From Ditylenchus dipsaci (Eukaryota; Nematoda; Chromadorea; Rhabditida; Anguinidae): a stretch of DNA of 64,000 bases. Below, in pieces: positions 24,201 through 33,687 of this stretch. Where the stretch lies: NCBI GenBank assembly GCA_004194705.1, contig SADC01000171.1, forward strand, positions 1 to 64,000, given 5' to 3'. A program made the position numbers and the translations under genes. Numbering within the stretch: the first letter of the stretch is position 1; each line of letters opens with the position of its first letter. The notes beneath the pieces are model-generated. The model made no database searches. It saw nothing but the letters and a program-made list of their open reading frames with translations, and was not told the origin of the DNA.

Positions 24201-26843
24201 TCTCTACCCTATATAGTGACCAATCTAATTTTTTATTTTATTGGATTGGTCATCAAGAAATATTTCAGAAAAGGCTCGAGCCGCAGTTGCCATTATAATG
24301 ATATCGCCTCCTTCCATAGTGGCAAGCATACCTATGACGAGTCGATACCACGCAAAATATGATCACTTTCGGGCGCCGATGCCCCGGTGCTAATGAAAAG
24401 TCCGGTGCGAATTTCGCCTTGGTCCCACCTGTTTTTTTTAAAGTGATCATGGTGATTAAGGTAAACATGACGGCATATTGAAACAATTTTTATTAACACT
24501 GAAAATCCCAACTACAGTCAGCTCTCGATAAAGTGCAATCCCTGGGGACACCTTAAGGGGGACCAAGCAACTTTTCATAAAAAAATCGACAGGGAAGACC
24601 AAGGCAAAATTTGCAGCGGATTCTCCATTAGAGCCATGACGACTATGACGAGTCGAAGCACGAAAAATATGACCACTTTCGGGCGCCGATACCCCTTTAT
24701 AAAGTCCCGGTGCTGGTGCCGGCAACCAAAATAATTTTTTTGGTTACTTTATTTTTTGCTGGTGTCAATTTTTTTCGTGCAGGTATGGTGGCTGACTTTA
24801 TCAGCGCCTAAATGGCAAAAGATTTTTAAACTGATTTCTGGTCCGGCCGTCTGTTTAATTTCCAGAATACTGCTTTTGGTATTTGGGCACCGGTGTACAG
24901 AAAGACCACTATGAGAGGACTTTAAATCGGCCCAGTGAACCTTGAAGGAACTTTATGATCCTTATTTGAAACTTTAATCCAGGGTATTCTATAGAGATGT
25001 GCATTCGGCCTCGGGAGGGATTTTGGGATCGGGATTAAGAGTGAAAAAATTCGGGATCGGGATTACGTAATTTTTTTTCGGGATCCCGTCGGGATGCCGA
25101 TCAGAATTCGGGATTAGTCTAATTTTTGATCTAACTCCAGAAAAAGACGGCATATTGAAACAGTTTCTATTAACACTGAAAATCCCAACTACAGTCAGCT
25201 CTCGATAAAGTGCAATCGCTGGGGACGCCGTAAAAAACCGCACTATGGCTCTACATGTGATGGTGATTCCCCCGAAAAAAATCTGCCTTAGTCTCCTCTG
25301 CTGACTTTTTACCCTTTTTTTAGGCTTAGGGTAGACCAGCGTATAATAGGAGGGACTCAAGCATGTTTTCCGAATGCAAAAGAAGAAAAAAACAGTCTTA
25401 GTCCGTCCTAAGAATGGAGACCAAGGCATTTTTCCAGGTGCACCGCCAACACATATAGAGCCTAATTGACTGCTTAGCGAGAGTTAACTGTGTAGCGAGA
25501 GCTGACTATATATGATTTATGGCTTAGGCTTATAAAATCGCAGAAATCGAAAAGAAATATAAAAACTACAAATTTATGCAAAAACATGAAAATTTTCGAT
25601 CAAAAAATGTGAATTTTTTTTTTGAAAATGCTCATCGGAATTTTCAAAAAGCTCCATTCATACTCCCGCGGGACACGGGACACGGGACAATTTTTCAAAC
25701 ACGTTTTTGTCTCTATCTCGGCTCCCAGCCATCATTTTTCACTACTTTTAATAGATCTACAAGGCAACAGACCATGCTCTACAACAAAGGGATAACAGAT
25801 TTGCTATGATCAGTATCGAAAACGGTTTTTAGGCTGTCCCGCAGGTCAATGTCCCGTGGGACAAATTCTTATATTTGTACCGCGGGACATTGACCTGCGG
25901 GACAGCCTAAAAACCGTTTTCGATACTGATCATGGCAAATCTGTTATCCCTTTGTTGTAGAGCATGGTCTGTTGCCTTGTAGATCTATTAAAAGTAGTGA
26001 AAAATGATGGCTGGGAGCCGAGATAGAGACAAAAACGTGTTTGAAAAATTGTCCCGTGTCCCGTGTCCCGCGGGAGTATGAATGGAGCTAAATCAATCGG
26101 CAGGGATTCGGGATCGGGATTTTCCACCAAAATTCTAGTGATCGGGATCCCGATTTCTTGCACATCTCTAGTATTCTATGAAAGGTTTGGCACTCATGCA
26201 CTTTGGGGCCCCTTTTTTCAATAACTGTGAATAGTTATAAAAAGTCAAATCTTGGTTGGAATTTTTTTTCGAAAGCTAAATTTTTTAGAAAGGTAAAGTT
26301 CAGAAAACAACTTTTTTTATCGTTTAGCGTATAAAAACTAATTAGGAAACTTAAAAACGCTATTATTAGCTAACAGTAACAAGGGTACCTGCCCTCAAAG
26401 TGCGCAAGTGCCAAAGACTTCACTAAATCGAGAATAGACCATCACCACTTACCAGACCACACTGCTAGTCGGGTTCTCCTTCTGCCATTTCTCTGCTGCC
26501 TCTTCGAACACTGGCCTGAGTCTTCTGCTGAATGGACACCTGAAAACAATTCACAGTATGAGTAAGTTGGCTAAGAGCTTCCCCTAACCCACCAGTCAGC
26601 GCAGAAGGCTACAAAAACCACTTGAGCACTTTTAAGGACCATGTCCAGGTTGTTGATGTTTAGCTCGGTTACTCCACTTCCTAGAGCCACTCCAGTTGCT
26701 GGAGTTACAGGTTGCTGGAGGGCTTGGGCGGCTGATGTTAAAAGTAATAGCACAAGGCTTACACCTATCATCGACCTAATACTGCTGAATAGGGCTGCGT
26801 TATTGGTCTGTCTTGGGCATCGCTGCTGCCTGTCCTCGCGCAT
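15221..26843 (-). CDS. ERP44: ERp44-like ER thioredoxin-family chaperone (9 exons)
   Basis: ERp44 retains unassembled secretory proteins and oxidoreductin partners in the early secretory pathway through a thioredoxin-like domain with a CXFS site. Exons (minus): 26843-26593, 26539-26453, 23757-23647, 22251-22083, 22034-21915, 16344-16233, 16180-16113, 15720-15529, 15481-15221. Phases join throughout, giving 456 residues against about 406 in human. Visible features are a hydrophobic signal (MIGVSLVLLLLTSAAQA), FCADWCPFSRRLRPVFEEAA (the CXFS cysteine is about residue 85), KYPTMKVFINGELITKEYR, DCVEYQNFQKVAALLREDCA, IPLVREVTFENVEELTEEG, LPVLAIDSFQHMFLF and C-terminal KSEL for retrieval. Translation may start at the Met before IGVSLV rather than at 26843. 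Introns of 47-53 bp alternate with transposon-filled ones of 1.4, 2.7 and 5.6 kb. Fragments of its last two exons recur at 39837-39992 and about 60850-61015. Confidence 0.95.
15880..16086. mobile_element. TACCGTATTT-type MITE in ERp44 intron 7
   Basis: The ends are GTATTTACTCTAATAGTAG and TAACTATTGTAAAATACGGTA. The interior alternates TAGTAGCCCC-like units on both arms. It fills most of the 392-bp intron between 15721 and 16112. Confidence 0.75.
16401..16648. mobile_element. MITE in ERp44 intron 5
   Basis: The left arm is TGGTGTAGTAAGTCGTCCTT and the right arm AAGAACGACTTACTACACTA, with ATATATATCTCTAC / GTAGAGAGATATATA inside. The interior has no transposase. Confidence 0.75.
17069..17230 (+). 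mobile_element. Partial hAT-like element, TAGAGGTGTGCA end
   Basis: The start TAGAGGTGTGCATTCGGCCT and the GGGATCGGGATT units match the left end of the full element at 24992. The opposite end is missing; GGGTGTCCCAAGGAATTCC of another family follows at 17236. Confidence 0.65.
17832..18324 (+). pseudogene. Chromo barrel (MRG-like) protein, copy 2
   Basis: Exons are 17832-18035, 18092-18180 and 18232-18324, with donors CCCgtaagt and AAGgttgct and acceptors TTGACAG and TTTCAG. Exon 1 is fully open: a Lys-rich start (MSQKKSLKRKHAEEE), then WEVGEKIHCDWKAKGVFHMA and VYVVHYP, a chromo barrel as in MRG15 proteins, which bind methylated histone tails. Exon 2 lacks one C relative to copy 1 (GGATTCCTAATC), which breaks the expected HYPGFPNHDEEV junction. 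Exon 3 gives a basic tail (KKRGKRRSCRPKG). The restored length would be 128 residues, lacking the MRG domain. Of the aromatic-cage positions, Tyr is kept but Trp is replaced by Phe or acidic residues. AATAAA is at 18381-18386. If the missing base is a sequence error, this is the functional copy. Confidence 0.7.
19318..19323 (-). terminator. AATAAA for the 42-codon gene
   Basis: Minus-strand AATAAA lies about 80 bases after the stop at 19401. The same hexamer and context are present in copy 1 near 5890. Confidence 0.7.
19401..19529 (-). CDS. 42-residue membrane micropeptide with Gln tail
   Basis: The peptide starts MGAVLCLFVLSLVATGVAYH, continues LGYLDVYIEQAKQKIN and ends in six Gln. Residues about 3-20 form one hydrophobic segment (signal anchor or signal peptide), followed by an amphipathic stretch. 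No family was recognised. Support for a real gene: a TATATAAG box at about 19637-19644 on the minus strand, a TSS-sized leader, the ATG, the stop, an AATAAA, and conservation of the whole unit in the second copy, where substitutions are few. A pyrimidine-rich TTATTTTCAG lies in the leader and could be a splice or trans-splice acceptor. The Gln number differs between copies, as expected for a CAG/CAA run. Confidence 0.6.
   Translation of the reverse strand: MGAVLCLFVLSLVATGVAYHLGYLDVYIEQAKQKINQQQQQQ
19637..19644 (-). promoter_or_regulatory. TATA-like box upstream of micropeptide
   Basis: Minus strand reads GAAGTATATAAGACG. It lies about 110 bases upstream of ATG 19529, allowing a leader of about 80 bases. 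It is conserved in copy 1. Confidence 0.6.
20201..21030. other. ERp44 intron sequence, B-box-like site
   Basis: No exon of ERp44 or another gene was found. GGTTCGAATCCC at 20462-20473 is a perfect pol III B-box match, but no convincing A box or fold was found, so it is a SINE remnant at most. Confidence 0.4.
21040..21680. repeat. Long imperfect palindrome in ERp44 intron 5
   Basis: The centre is GCCTTGGTCCCGCCTGTGG / GAGGGAGGACCAAGGC at about 21330-21385. Arms pair outward through AAGTGTGATCAGAAAA / TTTTCCTGATTACACTT, TGAATTCCCGC / GCGGGAATTTGGAATTC and GTGCAAAAAATTG / CAATTTTTTGCGCA. TCCATGATACC occurs at both about 21147 and 21551, possibly marking an inner element's borders. Confidence 0.65.
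22367..22640. mobile_element. hAT-like MITE with AACCGAAAACCGG units
   Basis: It is flanked by the exact 8-bp duplication TTTAAAAC (22359-22366, 22641-22648). Its ends are TGGGGTTGCATTC and GAATGCAACGCTA. The interior is packed with AACCGAAAACCGG-type repeats in both orientations. It lies in ERp44 intron 3. Confidence 0.85.
23161..23361. mobile_element. TACCGTATTT-type MITE in ERp44 intron 3
   Basis: The left end is CCGTATTACCTTCAATAAG, the right end TTAGAGAAAATACGGTA, and GTGCCCGGGCGCTTATTGA lies near the left end. It is palindromic only toward its ends. Confidence 0.65.
24035..24206. mobile_element. hAT-like MITE with GTCCCG units
   Basis: Exact 8-bp target duplication CCCTATAT (24027-24034, 24207-24214). 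The ends are TGGAGATGATG and CGAGTATCTCTA. Interior GGACGGGACA / TCCCGTCCCG units repeat. It lies in ERp44 intron 2. Confidence 0.8.
24992..26170. mobile_element. hAT-like element holding a 439-bp palindrome
   Basis: Exact 8-bp duplication GTATTCTA (24984-24991, 26171-26178) and 12-bp perfect ends TAGAGATGTGCA / TGCACATCTCTA. Subterminal CGGGATCGGGATT units occur at both sides. Nested inside are a pogo-like stretch (about 25190-25520, CAGTCAGCTCTCGATAAAG to CGAGAGCTGACTA) and the palindrome 25651-26089. No transposase. It lies in ERp44 intron 2. Confidence 0.85.
25651..26089. repeat. 439-bp near-perfect palindrome
   Basis: The two arms of about 205 bases each run from AGCTCCATTCATACTCCCG inward. 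They differ at very few positions (for example TTGCTATGATC / GATCATGGCAA). The loop near 25862-25877 (ATTCTTATATTTG) is only about a dozen bases. Open frames in the arms mirror each other and show no family. Confidence 0.9.
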
Positions 26844-26947
26844 CTTGGGATAAAGGGACTACTGGACTGCAGTCAGTAGATAGGTAGACTAGACAATAAA
26901 TCTAAATGTTGGTCTAAATTTATAAAAGATGGTCTCCAATTTATTTA

Positions 26948-27401
26948 CAGTTTAACCTCGATTTAACGACCCCCACTTCAAGTTCGTTCCCACCTAGGGT
27001 CCGACACTTTTTTAAACCCAATTTTCAAAGTCTTTTAAGCTGGTTTTAAAAGCGCTTTATCAGTTGTGTTTCCACAATCTGGTCGCAAATATCGTAAGGA
27101 TTCCGATTTCGCAGATCATTTTTCAAAAACCTAAAGTTTTTGCTTTTAAAAAAGCAGAACCTCGATATAGTGGCCCTCTAATTTTTTTAAAGGTGGCCAC
27201 TATATCGACGATTGACTTTTTAAATGCAAAAACCATTTAGTTATTGAAAAACGATCGGCGAAATCGGAATCCTTGCGATATTTGCGACCAGACTGTGGAA
27301 ACAAAACTGACAAAGAGCTTTTAAAATCAGCTTAAAAAGGTGTCGGACCCTAGGTGGGAACGAACTTGAGGTGGTGGTCGTTAAATCGGGGTTTGACTGT
27401 A
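26948..27401. mobile_element. pogo-like palindromic MITE
   Basis: The left end is ACAGTTTAACCTCGATTTAA and the right end TTAAATCGGGGTTTGACTGT. The centre holds a second pair (CCTCGATATAGTGGCC / GGCCACTATATCGA). It lies just upstream of the ERp44 start, so it could affect its promoter. Confidence 0.75.
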
Positions 27402-27730
27402 TACAAATCTTGCCCCGCGCCTGACTCCAATTTCTACATTTAAAATTGGCAACACAATATAGTATTGGCATTGGCAACATTTTTTTCTGTGGCACAATTA
27501 ACACAGGAAAGGTGGTGTGTACCAAACTATGTATTTTTGCAAAAACTCATGTTAAAGACGATGGCTGAAAAAATTGCAAACAGGACGGTTTCGAGCACGC
27601 AAAACCGCTTCTGAAAATAGTTGATTTTCGCCTATTCCTAAATGCCTGGAGTTTGAGCAAAATATGGGTACTCCCTCAAATCCATGCACAACCTAGGCTT
27701 GTATTATTTGAAGATATAGCACGTCATGAT
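27402..27730. other. Intergenic, no gene seen
   Basis: No supported exon or element border on either strand. Confidence 0.4.
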
Positions 27731-27951
27731 GGCTCTAGTCAACTTTAGGTCCCCCAAATTTGCCTTGGTCCCCCTGTTGTTTTGAAGGTGATCATGTTCA
27801 AGGTGATCATGTTAACCATAATCACCATGATCACCATGATCACAACATTATTATAACTCTATTGGACGAGGGGAACCAAGGCATTTTTCAAGAAAAAACA
27901 AAAGGGGGACCAAGGCAAATTTGGGGGGGGGACCTAAAGTTGACTAGAGCC
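27731..27951. repeat. Palindrome, GCCTTGGTCCCC type
   Basis: The outer ends are GGCTCTAGTCAACTTTAGGT / ACCTAAAGTTGACTAGAGCC. GCCTTGGTCCCC and its inverse come next, and repeated GTGATCATG units fill the middle. Confidence 0.8.
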
Positions 27952-28021
27952 CTTGTATTATTTCAAGATATAGCACGTTATGAGGGCTATCTATTGCGCA
28001 CTAATTCGTATCTGAGTGATC

Positions 28022-28170
28022 GCACTTTCACAGAGGATCTTCAAAGTCACTGTCAAATTTCAAATTCTGCTCGCGACAATAAACATTCGATTTTCAATAT
28101 TTGAATGTTTGTTGTCTCGAGCGGAATTTGAAATTTGACATTGAGTTTGAAAATTCTCTGTGAAATTGCA
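28022..28170. repeat. Inverted repeat around a TCTGCTCGCGACAA motif
   Basis: TTTCACAGAGGATCTTCAAA pairs with the inverse near 28140-28165, and AAATTCTGCTCGCGACAA with TTGTCTCGAGCGGAATTT. It contains no gene. Confidence 0.6.
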
Positions 28171-28354
28171 ATCAACCTCTATGTGATTAATTTTATTGAG
28201 TAATTTTTGATAGTTCATTAAAAAGCTATAATCCACGGCTGAATGCATATAAATAACTGGGTTTGATGAAAAAGCAGAAAATGTAGAAGTGGAACAATGT
28301 AGAAAAAAATGTGATAATTCCATTTGACCCACTAGCGATGCAACCTCAAAATAT

Positions 28355-28633
28355 AGGTACAGTACAATTGACCGTCACCATACTGATGTTCAGCATATTT
28401 TGACCGTCAGGGATTATGAACATTACCAGTTTTGATCGTTGATAAATTTACCAGTTTGACCGTTAACATAATATACAAAACTTTTTTTAAAGCCAACAGT
28501 TGCCTATTGGTCAATGGTAAAAATCGCATCGGTAATAAAATAGTACTAATCATCAAAATTGCGGCTGAACAATCAATTTATCAACGGTCGAAATCGGTGA
28601 CGGTCAAAAGTCCTGACGGTCAATTGTACTGTG
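28355..28633. mobile_element. MITE with TTGACCGTCA units
   Basis: The left end is ACAGTACAATTGACCGTCA and the right end TGACGGTCAATTGTACTGT. Several internal TTTGACCGTNA units repeat. The right third is copied again at about 29109-29195. Confidence 0.75.
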
Positions 28634-28676
28634 CCCCAAAATTCGTCAAGAAAATGAAAAAAATTTGTACAAGTCT

Positions 28677-29109
28677 GTACAGTCGACTCCCGATATAGTG
28701 TACACCCCAAAGTTCGTTCCCGCCCAGAGCCCGACACTTTTTTACACCGATTTTAGAAATATTCTGTCAGTTCTGATTCGTCAGTCTAGTTTAAAATATC
28801 GCAAAGATTCCGATTTTGCCGATCATTTAAAAAAAAATAATACTTCAGATTTGCATTCAGACCGGCAACCCCCGATTTAGTGTACACCTAAATTTGAAAG
28901 AAGATGTACACTAAATCGGGGGTTGCCGGTCTAAATGCAAATCTGAAGTATTTTTTAGAAATGATCGGCAAAATCAAAATCCTTGCGATATTTTGAACTA
29001 GACTGACGAATCAGAACTGACAGAATATTTCTAAAATTGGTGTAAAAAAGTGTCGGCCCTGGGCGGAACGAACTTTTGGGGTGTACAATATATCGGGAGT
29101 CGACTGTAA
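28677..29109. mobile_element. pogo-like palindromic MITE
   Basis: The ends are ACAGTCGACTCCCGATATAG and TATATCGGGAGTCGACTGTA. The arms pair over about 200 bases with the centre at about 28895 (ACACCTAAATTTGAAAG). Confidence 0.85.
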
Positions 29110-29489
29110 TCATCAAAATTGCGGCTGAACAATCAATTTATCAACGGTCGAAATTGGTGACGGTCAAAAATCCTGACGGTCAATTGTACTGTGCCTCAAA
29201 ATTTGGCAAGAAAATGAAAAAATCTTTTACATGTCTGTAGTAATATAATCAATAAAAATAGACTGTACAAAAAGTTTTTTCCGCTAAAAAAGTATAAGCA
29301 GCACATTCGTATTCCAACTGTATCTATGGTTTAAGTGTGTGGAGAAAAAAAGATCCTTTCTCCTACTCATCAATAAATATATTATTCAGAGACACACACA
29401 CATCACACGTTGACATGATGCTGCTGCTTGTTGCAAGCTGGGTAAACACCATAGCTAGCGAGGTGGTGCCAATGCACTCTTGTATTCAG

Positions 29490-29855
29490 ACTGAGGCTTA
29501 GGGATGTGCACCAGGCCTGTACACGGGCCGAAGTGGGCCCTGAATTTTCTCTGACTTTTTAAAAAAACTGATAGCTGAGATTTCAGGCTATAAAATTTTA
29601 TTTTTCGAGCTGGGGTTTGAAAAAATGTTGGCCTACGAGCCGACTTTTCGATAAAAATACACCTTTTTTTAAAAACGCTGTTTTTTGACCAAAAAGCCGG
29701 CCCGTAGGCCAACATTTTTTCAAACCCCAGCCCGGAAAATACCATTTTGTAATCCTGAGCTATCAGATGGTATGAACTTTTTTTTCAAAAAGTCAGAAAA
29801 AAGTCAGAGACAATTCAGGGCCCACTTCGGCCCGTGAACATGTCTGGTGTGCAGG
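29490..29855. mobile_element. Palindromic MITE, GGGCCGAAGTGGGCC type
   Basis: GGGCCGAAGTGGGCCCTGAA pairs with TTCAGGGCCCACTTCGGCCC. Inside it, GGGGTTTGAAAAAATGTTGG pairs with the inverse near 29715. It is related to 8940-9100. Its outermost TIR is GGATGTGCACCAG / CTGGTGTGCAGGGG. Confidence 0.75.
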
Positions 29856-29999
29856 GGCCGACCAACGAGGCTGACTCTGACTCACTTTTTGAACGCGTAT
29901 TTCGGGCCGACAAAGGGGTCGACAAAGGGACTATAGCGAGTACCCGCGGGTCTTTTCTGCAAAACTTTTTTCGTTCACAGAAACAACTGGTGAATTTAG

Positions 30000-30412
30000 A
30001 ATCTCTACAATTTTTCTAATTAGACTGACGAATCAGATTCGGCAAAATATTTCAAAAATTGAGTTAAAAAAGTGTCGGACACTAGGTGGGAACGAACTTG
30101 AGGGGGTGCCACTATAGCGCAGGGTTGGCAAGAGGTGGCTTTTCAGGCCAACAGGTGGCTTTTTGAAAAAATAATTTTTTCGCTTTCATTGCTTGTTTTC
30201 TCGAGTATTCTATCAGCGAATCTAATATTTTTATATACCAATCTAAAGACATTTTCCTTATCTTTTTATAGAAATTTTGAAGGCGCATATTATAGTGAAA
30301 AAATTGAAGTAATACGAACCTTCATGAAATTTCACAAAAATATGAGGTGGCCTCAGATATGTCCTGAAAAGCCACTTCTTGCCAACCCTGCTATAGCGGG
30401 GGTTAACTGTAC
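30000..30412. mobile_element. pogo-like half interrupted by hAT-like MITE
   Basis: One arm of a pogo-like element (GACGAATCAGATTCGGC to GAACTTGAGGGGGTGCCACTATAGCG, then GGGGTTAACTGTACA) is split by the insertion at 30120-30390. The opposite arm is missing. Confidence 0.65.
30120..30390. mobile_element. hAT-like MITE with AGGTGGCTTTTCAGG ends
   Basis: Exact 8-bp duplication CTATAGCG (30112-30119, 30391-30398). Perfect ends CAGGGTTGGCAAGAGGTGGC / GCCACTTCTTGCCAACCCTG apart from one base. It is inserted in a pogo-like element. Confidence 0.9.
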
Positions 30413-30435
30413 AGGGTAAATACTGTACAGTTAAG

Positions 30436-30861
30436 GCACGTTCACAATGAGTGTCGACCTGAGTGTGAGATTTGGGGTGTTTTTAACGCGGGAAGAGCTG
30501 TACTTTCTTTCTTGACCAAAACTTTTTTTCTGTTGGTATCATTTTGTAGCTAAAATTCAGGGCTTCAAAATGAGCTATTGACAAGCCACATCTGAAATGA
30601 AAAATTGGGGTAAAAATCTTCGGTCCGCACTCTGTCGAGTGTGGGACCGAGTGTCGACCTGAGTGCGGACCTAAGCATTTTTACCCCAATTTTCCATTTC
30701 AGATGCTGCTTGTCAATACCTCATTTTGAAGCCCTGAATCTTAGCTACAAAATGATAGCAACAGAAAAAAAGTTTTGGTCAAGAAAAAAAAGTACAGCTC
30801 TTCCCGCGTTAAAAACACCCCAAATCTCACACTCAGGTCGACACTCATTGTGAACGTGCCT
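30436..30861. mobile_element. Palindrome, GAGTGTCGACCTGAGTGTGAG type
   Basis: The outer arms GTTCACAATGAGTGTCGACC / GGTCGACACTCATTGTGAAC pair throughout. The interior carries CTGAGTGCGGACC-type units. It is related to 12713-13061 and 34960-35110. Confidence 0.85.
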
Positions 30862-32054
30862 TTACTGTACAGTATTTACCCTGCACAGTGCCTTTAGCAT
30901 CTCTAGTAATTTTGACCGATTTTTCTTTCGGCACACTATTGAGCACGATATTTTTGATACCGAAAAGACTCGGTCGGTAGTTTTGCCCATAACCGGCTCG
31001 GTCGATACCGTATACCGTACAGTCATCACATCTAATGGTCAAACGCAAGAACTCCTAAAACAGAAAGGCGCGAATTTTAAAATGAAAAGTGGTCAAAAGC
31101 CTCCATGCCAGGCCCTAGATACTGTACTTTTTTTTATAATCAATGTAACCAATGAAAAAATGATCGATTAGACTTTGATAATACACCTAAGCAAGTTATA
31201 GCCAGTAGCAAGCTCTTTGACCAGATGATCTGCCTAAGTCTTAAAAACGGGGTCAAAAGCAGAATGCCGAAAAACACGATTTTAAACGAGAAGATGGGTT
31301 GGAATTGTCAAAAACCGAAAAAACTGCTCCAGCAGTGCTGGAGCAGCACTAAACTTTTTAAATTTTCGCTCCGACTAAGAGCCCAGCTGGTTCTGGAAAT
31401 TTGACCAGCACTGGCCACAATTATAAAAAAATTAAGGTTTCACAGTTAACAAGTCAACAACTATGCATACAGTTTATTATAAGAATTATAGCAAGTCAAC
31501 CACTAGGTCAACTCCCAAGAAAACCGCAACCTTAATTCCGATTGCCTGTCTAAAACAAAAGATCCACCTGCATCTCCAAACACTAAACTGAAAAAGAAAA
31601 AGGAAGAAGAACAAGGAAAAAGCAAGGAAGCAAGCAGGATAAATCCAAAAAAGCACCGATGGAAACACTTGGATGGATCAAGGGAGCACGCACGCAGCAT
31701 GTGAGACACACACACCCCTGTTTACGTGGCACACCAGCGCTCACCTGGTGCTAGAGAATCTTCTTTTGTTTGGCTGTCTGTTCACGCACACTGTATGACC
31801 TCCCCTGCCTGTGTGTGTGTCTGTTTGTCTGACAGTCTAAATCTGGCTTCCTGCAGTGTATTCATTTTGAAAAAGTAGTACCAGCAGCGGTAGACTAGAA
31901 AATTTTAATTGACCAAACTTTTTTTGCTGTAATATGGTTAGATCAACACCAGCGGTGCTGATTTGAGGGTTATGGGTATATCCACCAGCCTATATTCAAC
32001 ATATATTTTTCAAACTTTTTTTAGTTCGGAAAACACGTTTGAGCCCTTCCTAAC
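30862..32054. other. Intergenic, no gene seen
   Basis: There is a short inverted duplication of a CTGTACAGTATTTACCCTG motif at 30416-30432 and 30864-30886. A GT-rich stretch lies near 31690-31850. No exon is supported. Confidence 0.4.
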
Positions 32055-32649
32055 CAGTGTTTGTTCCACCCCGGGGCGGGGCGCCCCAAATGCGCCCCGC
32101 CCCGGGGCGTAGTGCGGTGCCGGGGCATGAAAAAAGTAGTCTGGGGCGCGGGGCACGGCGAAGGCAGAATTCGGTGCTGGGGCGGGGTACAAGGCAGGGT
32201 TCACAGATCGAAAATCGCAAAAGCAGGATTTTGTTCCCAAAAGCAGGAATTTAAACCATAAGATCTACAAAAAGCAGGAATAAGCTGTTATAAAATGCTG
32301 TGAGATGTGCGAAAATTCCTGCTTTTTCACGGACAAAAGCAGATTTTAAAATCAAAAAGCAGGAAATTCCTGCTAAAGCAGGACATCTGTGAACCCTGGT
32401 ACAAGGGCACTTTGAGTTTTAAAATTTCTCTTGAAATTTTGCAAGATGTCTTCAATTTTTTTTAATTTTAATCAAATTGGCCTTAGAAATCGTGTAGAAG
32501 CATAATGGCGGCTTTAAAAAATCTCTGGATCTGCTACATGACCCAGTGCGCACCGCCCCGGGGCATGGGGCGGTGCCGGGGCGATAGTCTGGAAGACTCT
32601 GGGGCGTGGGGCGGTTCTGGAGCGAAAATTGCCTGCTTACCCATCACTG
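32055..32649. mobile_element. GC-rich hAT-like element (GGGGCG units)
   Basis: The flanks TTCCTAAC and GTCCTAAC match at 7 of 8 bases (32047-32054, 32650-32657). The ends are CAGTGTTTG and ATCACTG. Dense CCCCGGGGCGGGGCG units at both ends make it far more GC-rich than its surroundings. A second element is nested at 32195-32398. Confidence 0.7.
32195..32398. mobile_element. Nested hAT-like MITE with AAAAGCAGGA units
   Basis: Exact 8-bp duplication GTACAAGG (32187-32194, 32399-32406). Perfect ends CAGGGTTCACAGAT / ATCTGTGAACCCTG. Seven or so AAAGCAGGA units point inward from both sides. Confidence 0.9.
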
Positions 32650-32699
32650 GTCCTAACATACGCTGGCCTACCCTGAGCCTAAACCTAAGCCTAAGTTAG

Positions 32700-32890
32700 A
32701 AAAAGATGCCTGGGCAGTGGCGTACGCTGGAATTTCTGACGGAGGGGCACCAGGCCATTTTTAGGCCATTTTTACCTACACCGTTTTGAGAAAAATCTGA
32801 CTGGGGTGGCACGTGCCCTCCCTGCCCAACACCAACCACCCCCCTCCCGGGTACGCTCCTGGGGCTGGGGATATATGTCTGGGGGTGTCT
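32700..32890 (+). mobile_element. Partial element, GCAGTGGCGTACGC end
   Basis: GCAGTGGCGTACGCTGGAAT, then TTCTGACGGAGGGGCACCA, recurs at about 58245-58320. A CAGTGGCGTA end is typical of hAT elements. A CCCCTCCCGGGTACGCTCCT at 32832-32851 may be its other end. Confidence 0.5.
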
Positions 32891-32950
32891 GCGGCACATA
32901 TCTATCGAGTACCAATTTGAGGCTCACAAGGGAACCCCACAAACTGTAAA

Positions 32951-33010
32951 ATGGAATTCGCATATTCTGAATGGTTTATCTTGTAGAGCATAGTCGATTC
33001 ACTATATGGA
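32951..33010 (+). repeat. Dispersed repeat, also at 59970-60025
   Basis: ATGGAATTCGCATATTCTGA, then GTAGAGCATAGTCGATTCAC, matches 59970-60015 at most positions. The source family is not recognised. Confidence 0.5.
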
Positions 33011-33225
33011 ATTTTAATATTTTTCCCCCTAGAAAGATAATATCAAATCTGGGGACTCGAGAAACATCGAACCGTGAACTGCCTTGGCCCCCCCTCCCCC
33101 GTGGATTTTTAAAAAATATACTTGTTGATGATGGGCAAAGCTTTTCTGTGCGGCAAAAAATTTTTTGCTGCAAATTTGGTCTGTTTTTTAAATTTAGAAT
33201 GGACATCCACTCGTTCTGCGTCAGA

Positions 33226-33302
33226 ATGAGACCCACCGCATTAACTGTAGAATTTTTTTTTTCAAGATACGAAAAGTTCTACAGTTAATTTGGTGGGTCT
33301 CA
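33226..33302. repeat. 77-bp hairpin
   Basis: GAGACCCACCGCATTAACTG pairs with CAGTTAATTTGGTGGGTCTC, and TAGAATT inner bases continue the stem. It may be a very short MITE. Confidence 0.7.
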
Positions 33303-33687
33303 TTCTTCAGAGAGTCTAATTGGAAAACATAGTCAACGAGACTTTTATTTATTTTTTCTTTTTGAAGATTTACTGTTGTGATTTGAAAGTTTGGTATAGA
33401 AAATCGCAAGAATTCCGATTTTGAATTCAAACAGTATTTTTTGCGCTAGTGGAGAATCGGTTCCCATTTTTAGCAACAAGGGGACAAAGGCATAATTTTG
33501 AAACAACAACAACAGCAGGGGGGGGGGGGCAAAACGAAAATGAAAACCGACTATCCACTAGTGCCTAGTTTTTTTCCTAATTTGACGCCTTTTCAAAAAA
33601 AAAGCAAAAAAAACGCTAAACAAAAAAGTCAAAAAAAATCTTGGTAAAAAAGGTTTTCTCAAAAGCATTTTAAAACAAATTTTTATT

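Noticed and set aside
25576..26163. Two mirror open frames of 77 codons with the same protein
   Set aside because: They are the two arms of one palindrome read in opposite directions; the symmetry explains the match.
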